A stretch of DNA of 64,000 bases from Leptobacterium_A meishanense (lineage in GTDB: Bacteria; Bacteroidota; Bacteroidia; Flavobacteriales; Flavobacteriaceae): positions 54,569-118,568 of the forward strand of contig NZ_JBBEXE010000004.1 of assembly GCF_037645805.1 (NCBI RefSeq). Reading direction: 5' to 3'. Numbering within the stretch: the stretch's first letter is position 1; every line of letters begins with the position of its first letter. The notes beneath the pieces were generated by a model, which searched no databases, was not told the DNA's origin, and worked only from the letters and a program-made list of their open reading frames with translations. The position numbers and the translations under genes are program-made. Shown piece by piece: positions 9,205 to 17,786 of this stretch.

Positions 9205-10626
9205 TTATCGATAGCTTCTAGGCCCTAAAAAATTTGTTTCTGTTGTTTCAATTAACTCATTGTTACTGTATATTCCTATTTTTAAGGGGGTCTTGTCACC
9301 ATCTAAGTTGTTATCTGCTATTTCTATAAAGAGCGTGCCTTCTGCGAGTCCCTGTTTAGGAACAATAAATAGTTGCTTTTGGACAGTATTTATTACTCCT
9401 TGATGGGATAGCAATTTGAACTCGACATTTTCAATTACATCGGTTGTCTTATTAACTAATTTATAGGTATATACATTGCTTATGATATTATTTTCTTTAT
9501 GCTCATATAATTGCCCGGGAAGTCTCAGCACAGTAGCTTCTACATCATTTCGCAGAAATAACATTCCACCTAAAATACCAATAAGAATAAATAATACTGC
9601 GGTATAACCTTTCATGCGTGCGGTAAACCGGAATGAAGTTTTCTTTTCAATTTCGTCTTCACTGGCATAGCGGATTAACCCTTTTGGGAACCCTACTTTC
9701 TCCATAATAGTATTGCATTCGTCAATACAGGCAGTACAATTCACACACTCTAACTGAGTGCCATTTCTAATATCTATTCCTGTAGGGCATACATGTACAC
9801 ACTGAAAACAGTCGATACAATCTCCATAGCCCAATGCTTCTCGATCTTCTCCTTTACGGATTTTTTTTCGTCCATTTTTCCGTTCTCCTCGTTTATGGTC
9901 ATAAGCAACCACAACCGATTTATTGTCTAACAGGACCCCTTGAAGCCTTCCATAGGGGCATGCAATGATGCATACCTGTTCCCTGAACCATGCAAAAACA
10001 AAATAGAAAACTGCTGTAAAAATAATGAGCGAGATGAGTGTATTTAAGTGTTTTAGTGGCCCATCAATAACATATTTGATTAACTGGTCACTTCCAATTA
10101 AATAGGCCAGAAACACATTGGCTATGAGAAAGGAAATGATAAAATAGATACTCCATTTTAATACCCTTTTTCTTATTTTTTTTCCATTCCAAGGTTGTTT
10201 GGCCAATCGTATTTGAGCACCACGGTCACCATCAATCCAATATTCAATTCTTCGAAAGATCATTTCCAGAAAAATGGTTTGTGGGCACATCCACCCACAA
10301 AAAATACGCCCAAAAGCAACGGTGAATAGCGCAATAAAAATAACACCAATAATCATAGAAATAACAAAGAGATGGAAGTCTTGTGGCCAAAAAGGAGCCC
10401 CGAAAATATTGAAACGGCGCTCTAAGACATTAAACAACAGAAATTGGTTCCCATTAATTTTTATGAAAGGGGCACTTATGAGGAATACTAGTAAAAGCCA
10501 ACTGACCCAAATTCGGTACTTATAAAAACGTCCATGCGGCTTTTTAGGATAAATCCAGGCCCTTTTCCCTTTTTCATCAATCGTTCCTATGGAGTCTCTG
10601 AATATTTCTTTTTCTTGGTCCGCCAT
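9205..10626 (-). CDS. ccoG: Cytochrome c oxidase accessory protein CcoG (polyferredoxin, FixG-like)
   Basis: 473 residues. Several membrane segments (about 38-58, 88-110, 155-180, 195-212) surround CGWMCPQTIF. Two 4Fe-4S motifs lie at about 265-305 (CIDCFQCVHVCP and CVNCTACIDEC). A last membrane segment near 335-355 is followed by an Ig-like periplasmic tail (FixG_C). CcoG is a copper-handling (Cu(II)-reducing) assembly factor for cbb3 oxidase in studied bacteria. It is 52 bp downstream of ccoP and upstream of ccoH in the usual cco order. Confidence 0.93.
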   Translation of the reverse strand: MADQEKEIFRDSIGTIDEKGKRAWIYPKKPHGRFYKYRIWVSWLLLVFLISAPFIKINGNQFLLFNVLERRFNIFGAPFWPQDFHLFVISMIIGVIFIALFTVAFGRIFCGWMCPQTIFLEMIFRRIEYWIDGDRGAQIRLAKQPWNGKKIRKRVLKWSIYFIISFLIANVFLAYLIGSDQLIKYVIDGPLKHLNTLISLIIFTAVFYFVFAWFREQVCIIACPYGRLQGVLLDNKSVVVAYDHKRGERKNGRKKIRKGEDREALGYGDCIDCFQCVHVCPTGIDIRNGTQLECVNCTACIDECNTIMEKVGFPKGLIRYASEDEIEKKTSFRFTARMKGYTAVLFILIGILGGMLFLRNDVEATVLRLPGQLYEHKENNIISNVYTYKLVNKTTDVIENVEFKLLSHQGVINTVQKQLFIVPKQGLAEGTLFIEIADNNLDGDKTPLKIGIYSNNELIETTETNFLGPRSYR

Positions 10627-10678
10627 TTTGGAGGTTTTAGCCCCCTATGAATTCAAAACTTTTTCACAGGGATCATTC

Positions 10679-11572
10679 TTAATTTTCTTCAGTTGTGCTA
10701 TCGGGGTTTACCCATAAATCTCCTTCCGGTGCTTTAGGATTAGCAGCTTCAGTACCTTGTAAAGAAAGTACATAACTGGCTACTTGCTGAATTTCAGAAG
10801 GTTTTAAAGTTTGTTTCCATGCAACCATCCCTTTACCATCACGCCCTCCTTCATAAATAGTTTTAAAGGTATTTTTAATGCCTCCACCTAATATCCAATA
10901 GTCATCGGTTAAATTAGGGCCAATTCCACCACCACCGTCTGCTTGGTGACAGGCTATGCAGTTTAATTCAAATATTTTTTTTCCTGCGTTTAAATCAGAA
11001 GCTTCAGTAAGCAATGTTACAGTGTTAACATCAACAAGGTCTTTAGCTGTTTTTTTATACGCCTCAATTTGTATCTTAGCTTCTGCAACCGCTTTCTCGT
11101 ATTCCACAGCTTGTGTGTCTCCTCCAAAAATATGGAAATGAGCAAGGTAAACAACGGCAAAAATAATAGTAATGTAAAATCCATATAACCACCAAGGTGG
11201 TAGTGAGTTATCTAGTTCTTTTATTCCGTCATAATTATGATCAAGGATAATTTCACCTTCTTCAGCTATAGGTTTTGCTTTAGTGAGTTTTTTATACCAC
11301 TTTCTGTACCATATATTTTCTTTTCTGGCCAAGCGTTTTGCTTCCATTGTTTTTTTCTGTTCCTCTGTCATTATTGAATCGGCAAGCCCTTGCATAGCAC
11401 CAACCATAATTTCAATAGCAATAAGGGTTATGGAGAAAAGCCCAAGGAAAATAATAACTTCAGGATGTGTTATGAATGCTGGCTTGTCACCGGAATCAAT
11501 AAAATATTCTGCGGCTAAAAAAACGAGTGTGATGATAATAATGACTCGTAAGTATGATGAAAATGTTCTCAT
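10679..11572 (-). CDS. ccoP: cbb3-type cytochrome c oxidase subunit III (CcoP), single c-heme form
   Basis: 297 residues from the ATG at 11572, which overlaps the ccoQ stop as ATGA; a longer upstream reading frame exists but this coupling decides the start. Two N-terminal membrane segments and a third at about 132-152 (WWLYGFYITIIFAVVYLAHF) anchor a C-terminal cytochrome c domain. Only one CXXCH is present (CIACH, C205-H209), with GIGPNLTDDYW and the distal-Met region GMVAWKQTL. Proteobacterial CcoP carries two hemes; the single-heme form is common in Bacteroidota. It passes electrons from periplasmic donors toward the catalytic subunit. Confidence 0.92.
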   Translation of the reverse strand: MRTFSSYLRVIIIITLVFLAAEYFIDSGDKPAFITHPEVIIFLGLFSITLIAIEIMVGAMQGLADSIMTEEQKKTMEAKRLARKENIWYRKWYKKLTKAKPIAEEGEIILDHNYDGIKELDNSLPPWWLYGFYITIIFAVVYLAHFHIFGGDTQAVEYEKAVAEAKIQIEAYKKTAKDLVDVNTVTLLTEASDLNAGKKIFELNCIACHQADGGGGIGPNLTDDYWILGGGIKNTFKTIYEGGRDGKGMVAWKQTLKPSEIQQVASYVLSLQGTEAANPKAPEGDLWVNPDSTTEEN

Positions 11573-11757
11573 AATTCTATATTGTTTTCTTGATTGTCTA
11601 ATGGAAATCGACTTATTTTTTTGATATATTCTTTTTTCGCAGTAAAAACCCACCAAAAAAGGCCTATAAAAAATAAAAAGAATATGGAAAGTGAAATAAT
11701 GGGGTATAATTCAATTCCCTCTATGGTTGCCATATGATCTTTAATAAATTTTAGCAT
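11569..11757 (-). CDS. ccoQ: Small cbb3 oxidase subunit CcoQ/FixQ-like
   Basis: 62 residues: one membrane helix (about 19-40, YPIISLSIFFLFFIGLFWWV), then a basic cytosolic tail KKEYIKKISRFPLD. Position between ccoNO and ccoP and the topology identify it as CcoQ, which stabilises the cbb3 complex. It begins 3 bp after the ccoNO stop, and its TGA overlaps the ccoP ATG. Confidence 0.88.
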   Translation of the reverse strand: MLKFIKDHMATIEGIELYPIISLSIFFLFFIGLFWWVFTAKKEYIKKISRFPLDNQENNIEL

Positions 11758-11760
11758 GAC

Positions 11761-13959
11761 TTATTTTTTTTCAGCAGTTGCATTATCGTCTTTTATTTTA
11801 ATATCTGTACCTAGTCGCTGTAGGTATGCAATAAGTGCTACAATTTCCCGATCTTTCATTTCTACAAATTCTTCGCCGGCAGCTTGAGCGGCTTTTTTAT
11901 CATCCTCATAAGTTGTTGCAAAATCCGGATCATTATATAGGTTTTGCTCAATAGCGGTAGCCTGTTTATCCATATTTTCTTGTGCGTTGGCAATGTCTTC
12001 TTTGGTATATGGAACACCTAGTGAAACCATTGTACGCATTTTAGAAGCTACTTCTGACCGATCATGTTTGTCTCTAATCATCCAAGGATACGCCGGCATG
12101 ATACTTCCCGGAGAAGTGCTTTGTGGATCGTACATATGGTTAAGGTGCCAATTATCTGAATATTTTCCTCCCACTCTTAGAAGGTCGGGGCCTGTACGCT
12201 TGCTACCCCATAAAAAAGGATGATCATATACATACTCGCCTGCTTTTGAATATTCACCATACCGTTCTACTTCACTTCTAAAAGGCCGGATCATTTGCGA
12301 ATGGCAGCTTACACAGCCTTCACGAATATATAGGTCACGTCCTTCCAACTCGAGTGGGGTGTATGGTTTTACACTGGAAATGGTCGGTATGTTTGATTTT
12401 ACCATGAGGGTTGGGATAATTTGAACAATTCCACCAATTAGAATAGCAACAGTAGCCAAAAGGGTTAATTGTATAGGCCTTCTCTCTAACCAAGTATGGA
12501 AGCCTTCTCCAAGCACCCTTCCTTTTCGAACACGTTGCAATGCAGGAGCTTCTGCTAATTCATCTTCTACCTTGTTTCCTCTTCTGATAGTAACAACGAT
12601 ATTGTATACTGCAACTAACACTCCAATAAGGTAGAGTGAGCCTCCTATGGCACGCATCCAGTACATGGGCATGATTTGGGTAACAGTTTCTAAGAAGTTA
12701 CCATAAACTAGTGTACCGTCAGGATTGAATTGTTTCCACATCTCAGCTTGAGTAAACCCTGCTACATACATAGGGAGTGCATATAGAATGATCCCTAAAG
12801 TGCCAATCCAAAAATGGAAATTGGCAAGTTTTACAGAGTGTAATTTGGTTTTGAACATTCTTGGAATTAAGTAATAAATCATTCCAAAGGTCAAGAAGCC
12901 GTTCCAGGCCAGTGCGCCTACATGTACGTGTGCAATTACCCAATCACTAAAGTGAGCAATGGCATTCACATTTTTTAAAGAAAGCATAGGCCCTTCAAAA
13001 GTAGCCATACCGTATCCGGTAATAGCCACAACCATGAATTTTAGTACCGGATCTATACGTACTTTGTCCCAAGCACCACGAAGGGTTAACAACCCATTTA
13101 TCATACCTCCCCATGAGGGGGCTATCAACATTACAGAGAATACAACACCTAAGTTCTGTGCCCAATCAGGTAAAGCAGAATACAGTAAATGGTGAGGACC
13201 TGCCCATATATAAATGAATATTAGTGACCAAAAGTGTACAATGGACAGCCGGTATGAATATACAGGCCTGTTTGCTGCTTTTGGCACAAAATAGTACATA
13301 AGTCCAAGGAAAGGCGTTGTTAAGAAGAATGCTACTGCATTGTGCCCGTACCACCATTGCACCAATGCGTCTTGTACGCCTGCATAAACAGAATAACTCT
13401 TTAAAGCATTTACCGGTAATTCCAAACTATTGAAAATATGTAATACGGCTACCGTCACAAACGTAGCAATGTAGAACCACACAGCCACATACAGATGACG
13501 CTGTCTCCTTTTTAGAATAGTACCTATCATATTCACCCCAAAAGCCACCCATACAAGGGCAATGGCAATATCTATAGGCCATTCCAGTTCTGCATATTCT
13601 TTAGAAGTTGTATATCCTAGAGGAAGTGTTATGGCTGCTGCAACGATGATTAATTGCCATCCCCAAAAATTGAAATTGCTGAGGAAGTTACTGTACATCC
13701 GTGCTTTTAATAAACGCTGTAAAGAATAGTAAATTCCGGCGAAAAGGGCATTCCCTACAAAGGCAAAAATGACAGCATTCGTATGTAAGGGTCTTATACG
13801 GCCGAAGCTTAACCAAGGAATTTCACCTGTAATACCGGGATATATAAATAAAAAGGCCAGTAACAATCCTACTAGCATTCCTACTACTCCCCAAAGTATA
13901 GTTGCGTAGAGAAACTTTTTTACAATTTTGTTATCGTAATAAAATTGTTGCACTTCCAT
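11761..13959 (-). CDS. ccoN: Fused cbb3-type cytochrome c oxidase subunits I and II (CcoN-CcoO)
   Basis: 732 residues joining catalytic CcoN (about 1-480) with the cytochrome c subunit CcoO (about 500-732) in one chain. Heme and copper ligands are visible: RPLHTNAV, WWYGHNAVAFF (first Cu-B His), WAGPHHLLY (the other two Cu-B His) and VIAHVHVGALAWNG (heme b3 and heme b His). The CcoO part has an anchoring helix, then C549-V-S-C552-H553, GPDLLRVGGKYS and PGSIMPAYPW (Met ligand). No frameshift or internal stop separates the halves, so this is a genuine fusion, as known for Bacteroidota. It is the high-affinity terminal oxidase reducing O2 to water. Confidence 0.95.
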   Translation of the reverse strand: MEVQQFYYDNKIVKKFLYATILWGVVGMLVGLLLAFLFIYPGITGEIPWLSFGRIRPLHTNAVIFAFVGNALFAGIYYSLQRLLKARMYSNFLSNFNFWGWQLIIVAAAITLPLGYTTSKEYAELEWPIDIAIALVWVAFGVNMIGTILKRRQRHLYVAVWFYIATFVTVAVLHIFNSLELPVNALKSYSVYAGVQDALVQWWYGHNAVAFFLTTPFLGLMYYFVPKAANRPVYSYRLSIVHFWSLIFIYIWAGPHHLLYSALPDWAQNLGVVFSVMLIAPSWGGMINGLLTLRGAWDKVRIDPVLKFMVVAITGYGMATFEGPMLSLKNVNAIAHFSDWVIAHVHVGALAWNGFLTFGMIYYLIPRMFKTKLHSVKLANFHFWIGTLGIILYALPMYVAGFTQAEMWKQFNPDGTLVYGNFLETVTQIMPMYWMRAIGGSLYLIGVLVAVYNIVVTIRRGNKVEDELAEAPALQRVRKGRVLGEGFHTWLERRPIQLTLLATVAILIGGIVQIIPTLMVKSNIPTISSVKPYTPLELEGRDLYIREGCVSCHSQMIRPFRSEVERYGEYSKAGEYVYDHPFLWGSKRTGPDLLRVGGKYSDNWHLNHMYDPQSTSPGSIMPAYPWMIRDKHDRSEVASKMRTMVSLGVPYTKEDIANAQENMDKQATAIEQNLYNDPDFATTYEDDKKAAQAAGEEFVEMKDREIVALIAYLQRLGTDIKIKDDNATAEKK

Positions 13960-13967
13960 AGTGGTTA

Positions 13968-14153
13968 TTATTTGTTTTTAGTTTGATTTTTTTCTTGTTT
14001 GTTCTCTTTTACTAGTTCATCCTCAAAAAGCATGCGTATAGAAGGCGTATAGCTATCATCATATTGCCCACTTTTTACTGCTGTTATAAAAGCAACAAAA
14101 AAGACAATTGCAACAGCAATACTCACAGTAATTAAAATATAGATAACACTCAT
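13968..14153 (-). CDS. ccoS: cbb3-type oxidase assembly protein CcoS
   Basis: 61 residues from ATG 14153; an upstream TTG in the same frame would fall inside the predicted promoter, so it was not used. One membrane helix (about 5-25) precedes the conserved GQYDD segment typical of CcoS, followed by a charged tail. CcoS is needed for cofactor insertion (heme b and Cu-B) into the oxidase. It is 8 bp upstream of ccoNO and appears to start the operon ccoS-NO-Q-P-G-H under its own Fnr-type promoter. Confidence 0.88.
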   Translation of the reverse strand: MSVIYILITVSIAVAIVFFVAFITAVKSGQYDDSYTPSIRMLFEDELVKENKQEKNQTKNK

Positions 14154-14171
14154 ACCTACTAGAATGTATAA

Positions 14172-14216
14172 CAAATGTACTTTTGCATGTTCCTTAAAAA
14201 CATGATTTTTATCATG
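14172..14216 (-). promoter_or_regulatory. ccoS promoter with perfect Fnr-like palindrome
   Basis: CATGATTTTTATCATG (14201-14216) is a perfect 6-4-6 dyad with the core TGAT-N4-ATCA at 14203-14214. Reading on the minus strand, 23 bp follow and then TACATTTG (14179-14172), a perfect -7 element. This is the strongest of the three Fnr-like sites here and would drive the oxidase structural genes. Confidence 0.75.
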
Positions 14217-14225
14217 CTTTGAAAA

Positions 14226-16595
14226 TTATTTTAATTTTCTACTTATATAATTGGTCATCACCGTTGTGAAAATTACAACACTGATGGAACTCAAAGGCAT
14301 TAAAATAGCAGCAATAACAGGGGAAAGCTTTCCGCTTATGGCAAAAGTCAACCCAACGATATTGTATAAAAAAGACACTATAAAACTCATCTTAATAACC
14401 TCTATCCCTTTCTTAGAGGAAGCTATATAGTGATCTATTTCTGTAAGCTTCGATGCATCTAAAATAGCATCACATGCAGGCGAAAACACATTGATATTTT
14501 CTGATACAGCGATACCTACATTACTTTGTTTTAGGGCACCAGCATCATTCAACCCGTCGCCGATCATCAAAACATTTGCACCTTCTTGTTGGTGAAACTT
14601 TATATAGTTGAATTTGTCCTCTGGCTTTTGATTAAAAAACAATTTGGTCTTTGCAGGCAATAATTTTTGAAGGTTTTCACGTTCACTTTCATTGTCCCCT
14701 GATAAGATAGCCAGATTGAAATGTTCCTTTAGGCGATTGAAAAGTGAAGCGATACCTTTCCTATATTGATTGTAAAAAGTGTATTTGCCTTTATATTGAT
14801 CATTAGTACTAATATGCACACTAGTTTTTAATGAAGAAGCATAGGTATTGTTTCCGACAAACTCAGCAGACCCGATTTTTATTTTCTGATTTTCATGGCT
14901 TGCTATGATACCTTTTCCAATATACTCCTCATATTCATCTAGTGTAATAATATCGTTAGCTTTTAAAATACTATACAATTGCCTACTTAATGGATGATTC
15001 GAGTTTCGAAGGCTGTTTTTCAACAGAGTGGTTTCCTTTGTGTTTAATGTAAGCCCTTCATATGCAATACGGCTCTTATTGTTAGATGTGATAGTTCCGG
15101 TCTTGTCAAATATGATGGTGTCAATTTTGGCTAACTTTTCTATAACTTGTGCATTTTTAAGGTAAAATTTCTTTTTTCCGAAAATGCGTAACAAGTTGCC
15201 CAATGTGAACGGAGCAGAAAGGGCCAATGCGCATGGGCAAGCAACAATAAGTATGGCAGTAAAAACATTTAAAGCCTTAGAGGCATCATACCAAAGCCAA
15301 AACCCTCCGGATAGTATAGCAATAAGAAGAATTGTAATTGTGAAATATTGACTGATGGAATCGGTTATGGTTTTATATGGTGATCCCCCATTTTTTTCAA
15401 ATGAGCCATTACTCCATAATTGAGTTAGGTAACTTTGCGAAACAGCTTTTAAAACTTCCATTTCAATAGCTCCGTTTAATTGTCTTCCACCTGCAAAAAG
15501 CATGTCTCCACTATTCTTAGTAATAGTATCAGACTCACCGGTAACAAAACTATAATCTATTCGTGCTTTACCATGTATGAGGATACCATCTACGGGGATG
15601 AGTTCTTCATTACGGATGAGCAACCGATCCCCTTTTTTAATATCATATACTTGTACGCTTTCTTCTTTTTTATCAGGAGTTATTCGGGTAACGCCGATAG
15701 GGAAGTAACTTTTATAATCGCGTTCAAAAGATAGAAAGCTGTATGTTTTTTGCTGAAAGAATTTCCCGAGCAATAAGAAAAAAATCAATCCTGTTAAACT
15801 ATCAAAGAAACCTTGTCCGGTATTCATAATAATTTCAAGCGTACTTCTTAGAAATAACACAAAAATTCCTAACGCAATAGGAACATCAATATTTAATATG
15901 CTTGACTTTATACCTTTGTATGCCGCTATAAAATAATCAGAGGCGGCATAGAAAACAACGGGAAGTGACAACCCGAACATCAGCCACCTGAAGAAAGGTT
16001 TATATTGGTTGAGCCAAAATTCATTTACTTCAAAATACTCGGGAAAGGAGAGCAGCATGACATTACCAAAAGCAAAGCCGGCTACACCTAATTTATATAA
16101 AATAGTACGGTTAAAATATTTTTTCTTTGGATCATAATCTTCTAGACTTATATAGGGTTCATAGCCTATTCTAGTTAGGAGCACAACTAATTCTTTTAAA
16201 CTGATTTCTTCAGGATTAAATGTAATCCGAACTGTTTTTTTTGGAAAATCTACCTGCGAAGCCTTTATTGCTGTGTTTAATTTATGGAGATTTTCCAATA
16301 CCCAGATACATGAACTGCAATGAATTTGTGGTATGTATAAAGTAATAATTTGAATAGATGCATCGTTAAATTCAAGGAGTTTTTCCTGGATTTTAAGATT
16401 GTCAAGAAAATCAAACTTTCCAGCTATTTCTTTTGGGCTATTGCCCGGGTTTTTTTCCAGATCATAGTATGTGGAGAGGTTATTCTCATAAAGGATTTCA
16501 TAGACCGTTTTACAGCCGTTGCAGCAGAAAACCTTTTCATTGATATAATATTTAGAAATACATTGATTTCCGCAATGAAAACAGGAAACCTTCAT
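14226..16595 (-). CDS. ccoI: Copper-translocating P1B-type ATPase for cbb3 oxidase (CcoI/FixI)
   Basis: 789 residues. The N-terminal Cys-rich segment CFHCGNQC...CCNGCKTVYE is typical of CcoI. A heavy-metal-associated domain with CSSC (IHCSSCIWVLENL) lies near residues 91-103, then eight predicted membrane segments. The ion-path motif is C453-P-C455, followed by ALALSAPFTLGNLL. DKTGTIT (phosphorylated Asp, about 495) and GDGLNDA (near 690) complete the P-type ATPase set. It exports or delivers copper to the periplasmic side for Cu-B insertion. It has its own Fnr-like promoter and is divergent from the Crp/Fnr gene; a 72-bp spacer with a second promoter separates it from ccoS. Confidence 0.94.
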   Translation of the reverse strand: MKVSCFHCGNQCISKYYINEKVFCCNGCKTVYEILYENNLSTYYDLEKNPGNSPKEIAGKFDFLDNLKIQEKLLEFNDASIQIITLYIPQIHCSSCIWVLENLHKLNTAIKASQVDFPKKTVRITFNPEEISLKELVVLLTRIGYEPYISLEDYDPKKKYFNRTILYKLGVAGFAFGNVMLLSFPEYFEVNEFWLNQYKPFFRWLMFGLSLPVVFYAASDYFIAAYKGIKSSILNIDVPIALGIFVLFLRSTLEIIMNTGQGFFDSLTGLIFFLLLGKFFQQKTYSFLSFERDYKSYFPIGVTRITPDKKEESVQVYDIKKGDRLLIRNEELIPVDGILIHGKARIDYSFVTGESDTITKNSGDMLFAGGRQLNGAIEMEVLKAVSQSYLTQLWSNGSFEKNGGSPYKTITDSISQYFTITILLIAILSGGFWLWYDASKALNVFTAILIVACPCALALSAPFTLGNLLRIFGKKKFYLKNAQVIEKLAKIDTIIFDKTGTITSNNKSRIAYEGLTLNTKETTLLKNSLRNSNHPLSRQLYSILKANDIITLDEYEEYIGKGIIASHENQKIKIGSAEFVGNNTYASSLKTSVHISTNDQYKGKYTFYNQYRKGIASLFNRLKEHFNLAILSGDNESERENLQKLLPAKTKLFFNQKPEDKFNYIKFHQQEGANVLMIGDGLNDAGALKQSNVGIAVSENINVFSPACDAILDASKLTEIDHYIASSKKGIEVIKMSFIVSFLYNIVGLTFAISGKLSPVIAAILMPLSSISVVIFTTVMTNYISRKLK

Positions 16596-16616
16596 AATTT
16601 GCTCATTTACCTGCTA

Positions 16617-16659
16617 CAAAAGTTATAATTAAACCAATTAAAAAATATGATAATTGTCA
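16617..16659 (-). promoter_or_regulatory. ccoI / fnr-like intergenic operator and ccoI promoter
   Basis: TGATAATTGTCA (16648-16659) is an Fnr-like dyad with one mismatch. On the minus strand it is followed after 23 bp by AACTTTTG (16624-16617), one mismatch from TAnnTTTG, in front of ccoI. On the plus strand a weak -7-like TATTTTTA (16669-16676) lies only 9 bp away. Bound regulator would therefore activate ccoI but sit over the -33 region of the regulator's own gene, suggesting negative autoregulation. Spacing is seen; the regulatory consequences are inferred. Confidence 0.65.
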
Positions 16660-16710
16660 TGCAATTCGTATTTTTACGTAGAGCAATTAATTCTTCAGAA
16701 AATTATAGGT

Positions 16711-17397
16711 ATGAGTAAGTGTGAACAATGCATCATAAGGCAATTTAGTTCTCTGAAAACACTTTCCAGAGAAGAGCTTGTAAAGATGTCAGAGTGCAAA
16801 ACTTCACAAATTATAAAAAAAGGAGAAGTTATTTTTCAAGAAGGGGACCATCTCAATGGGATTTTCTGTGTCAAAGACGGTGTTTGTAAACTCACAAAAC
16901 TAAGTGCTAACGGTAAAGATCAAATTGTCAAGTTCATAAAGAAAGGTGATCTTTTAGGGCAGCGTAGTGTAATGGGTGATGAAGCTGTAAACTTGAGTGC
17001 TGTGGCCTTGGAAAACATGGAAGTATGTTTTATTCCTAAAGAAGAGGTTATGACCCCGTTTCAGAACAACAAACGTTTTTCTATGAGTATGGTAAAAGAT
17101 TTGTGCCAAGACCTTAAAGAAGCAGACGACCTTATTGTTAATATGGCGCAAAAGAATGTGAAACAACGTGTAGCAGGAACATTGCTTTATTTGGAAGCTA
17201 CCTTTGGAACTGATAAAGGATCGGCTATAGCAGTGCAACTGTCCCGCGAAGAGATAGCAAACATTGTAGGGACAGCTACAGAATCTGCCATACGGTTACT
17301 TTCCGAATTTAAAAAAGAAGGCTGGGTTGTTTTTGAAGGAAAAAAAATCATATTGAAAAATAAGAAACAATTGCAACGTATTTCTGAAGGATTATAA
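16711..17397 (+). CDS. Crp/Fnr family regulator, probable oxygen sensor of the cco/hemN genes
   Basis: 228 residues from ATG 16711; an in-frame TTG 57 bp upstream would start inside the operator, so the ATG is preferred. It has an N-terminal C4-x2-C7 pair, then C29, C53 and C59, a cyclic-nucleotide-type beta barrel (about 30-130), a dimer helix (about 135-160) and a winged helix. The recognition helix has TATESAIRLLSEF, keeping Glu and Arg of Fnr but with Ile where E. coli Fnr has Ser. The Cys-rich N-terminus suggests an Fe-S cluster, as in Fnr, but the spacing differs from E. coli (C20-x2-C23-x5-C29). Context of hemN, cco genes and matched operators supports a low-oxygen activator. Biochemical sensing is inferred. 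Confidence 0.85.
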   Translation: MSKCEQCIIRQFSSLKTLSREELVKMSECKTSQIIKKGEVIFQEGDHLNGIFCVKDGVCKLTKLSANGKDQIVKFIKKGDLLGQRSVMGDEAVNLSAVALENMEVCFIPKEEVMTPFQNNKRFSMSMVKDLCQDLKEADDLIVNMAQKNVKQRVAGTLLYLEATFGTDKGSAIAVQLSREEIANIVGTATESAIRLLSEFKKEGWVVFEGKKIILKNKKQLQRISEGL

Positions 17398-17601
17398 TAA
17401 TATTCTATTAGTGTTTGGAATTTTAAACTTTGTGACCTAGAGGTGCACTTTATCGAAAAAACATAAAAAGAACGAATAACTAAAATTCTTTTTTGTATTT
17501 TTAACTATCTGAAAATCAGAACCCCTCATTTCTTTCCATTGTTCTTTAGTATGCCCCGAACCTTTTAAAAGTAAAGCATATTTTATCTAAAATTCTTTTA
17601 T

Positions 17602-17730
17602 ATGGGGTATAACGTCGAAAATAGCACTAGTTTTTTAATGATTCTAAAGGTAGTAGTGTTTTTATTAATGTCCGTCATAGGGATGGTTATTGTATCAGCA
17701 CTGTTAAAACTTGTTGGGATTATATCATAA
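17602..17730 (+). CDS. Possible small single-pass membrane protein (42 residues)
   Basis: In the 389-bp spacer 17398-17786, an ATG frame of 42 codons ends in TAA. Residues 1-10 are polar (MGYNVENSTS). Residues 11-40 are almost wholly hydrophobic and contain one Lys near each end (LMILKVVVFLLMSVIGMVIV), a plausible membrane helix. No consensus -7 box was found just upstream, and no family is recognised. The hydrophobic bias over the whole frame is better than random for AT-rich spacer but not proof. The rest of the spacer shows nothing I can identify. Confidence 0.35.
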   Translation: MGYNVENSTSFLMILKVVVFLLMSVIGMVIVSALLKLVGIIS

Positions 17731-17786
17731 TCCTGTTTCTTAACAGTTGATTTTCTATAAAAGCACATAGTATAAGCTTTGTGAGG

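Noticed and set aside
11761..13959. Frameshift or assembly error joining ccoN and ccoO
   Set aside because: The frame is continuous and the fusion is a known Bacteroidota form.
14154..14174. Longer CcoS starting at TTG 14174
   Set aside because: It would place the start inside the predicted -7 element; ATG 14153 fits the family length.
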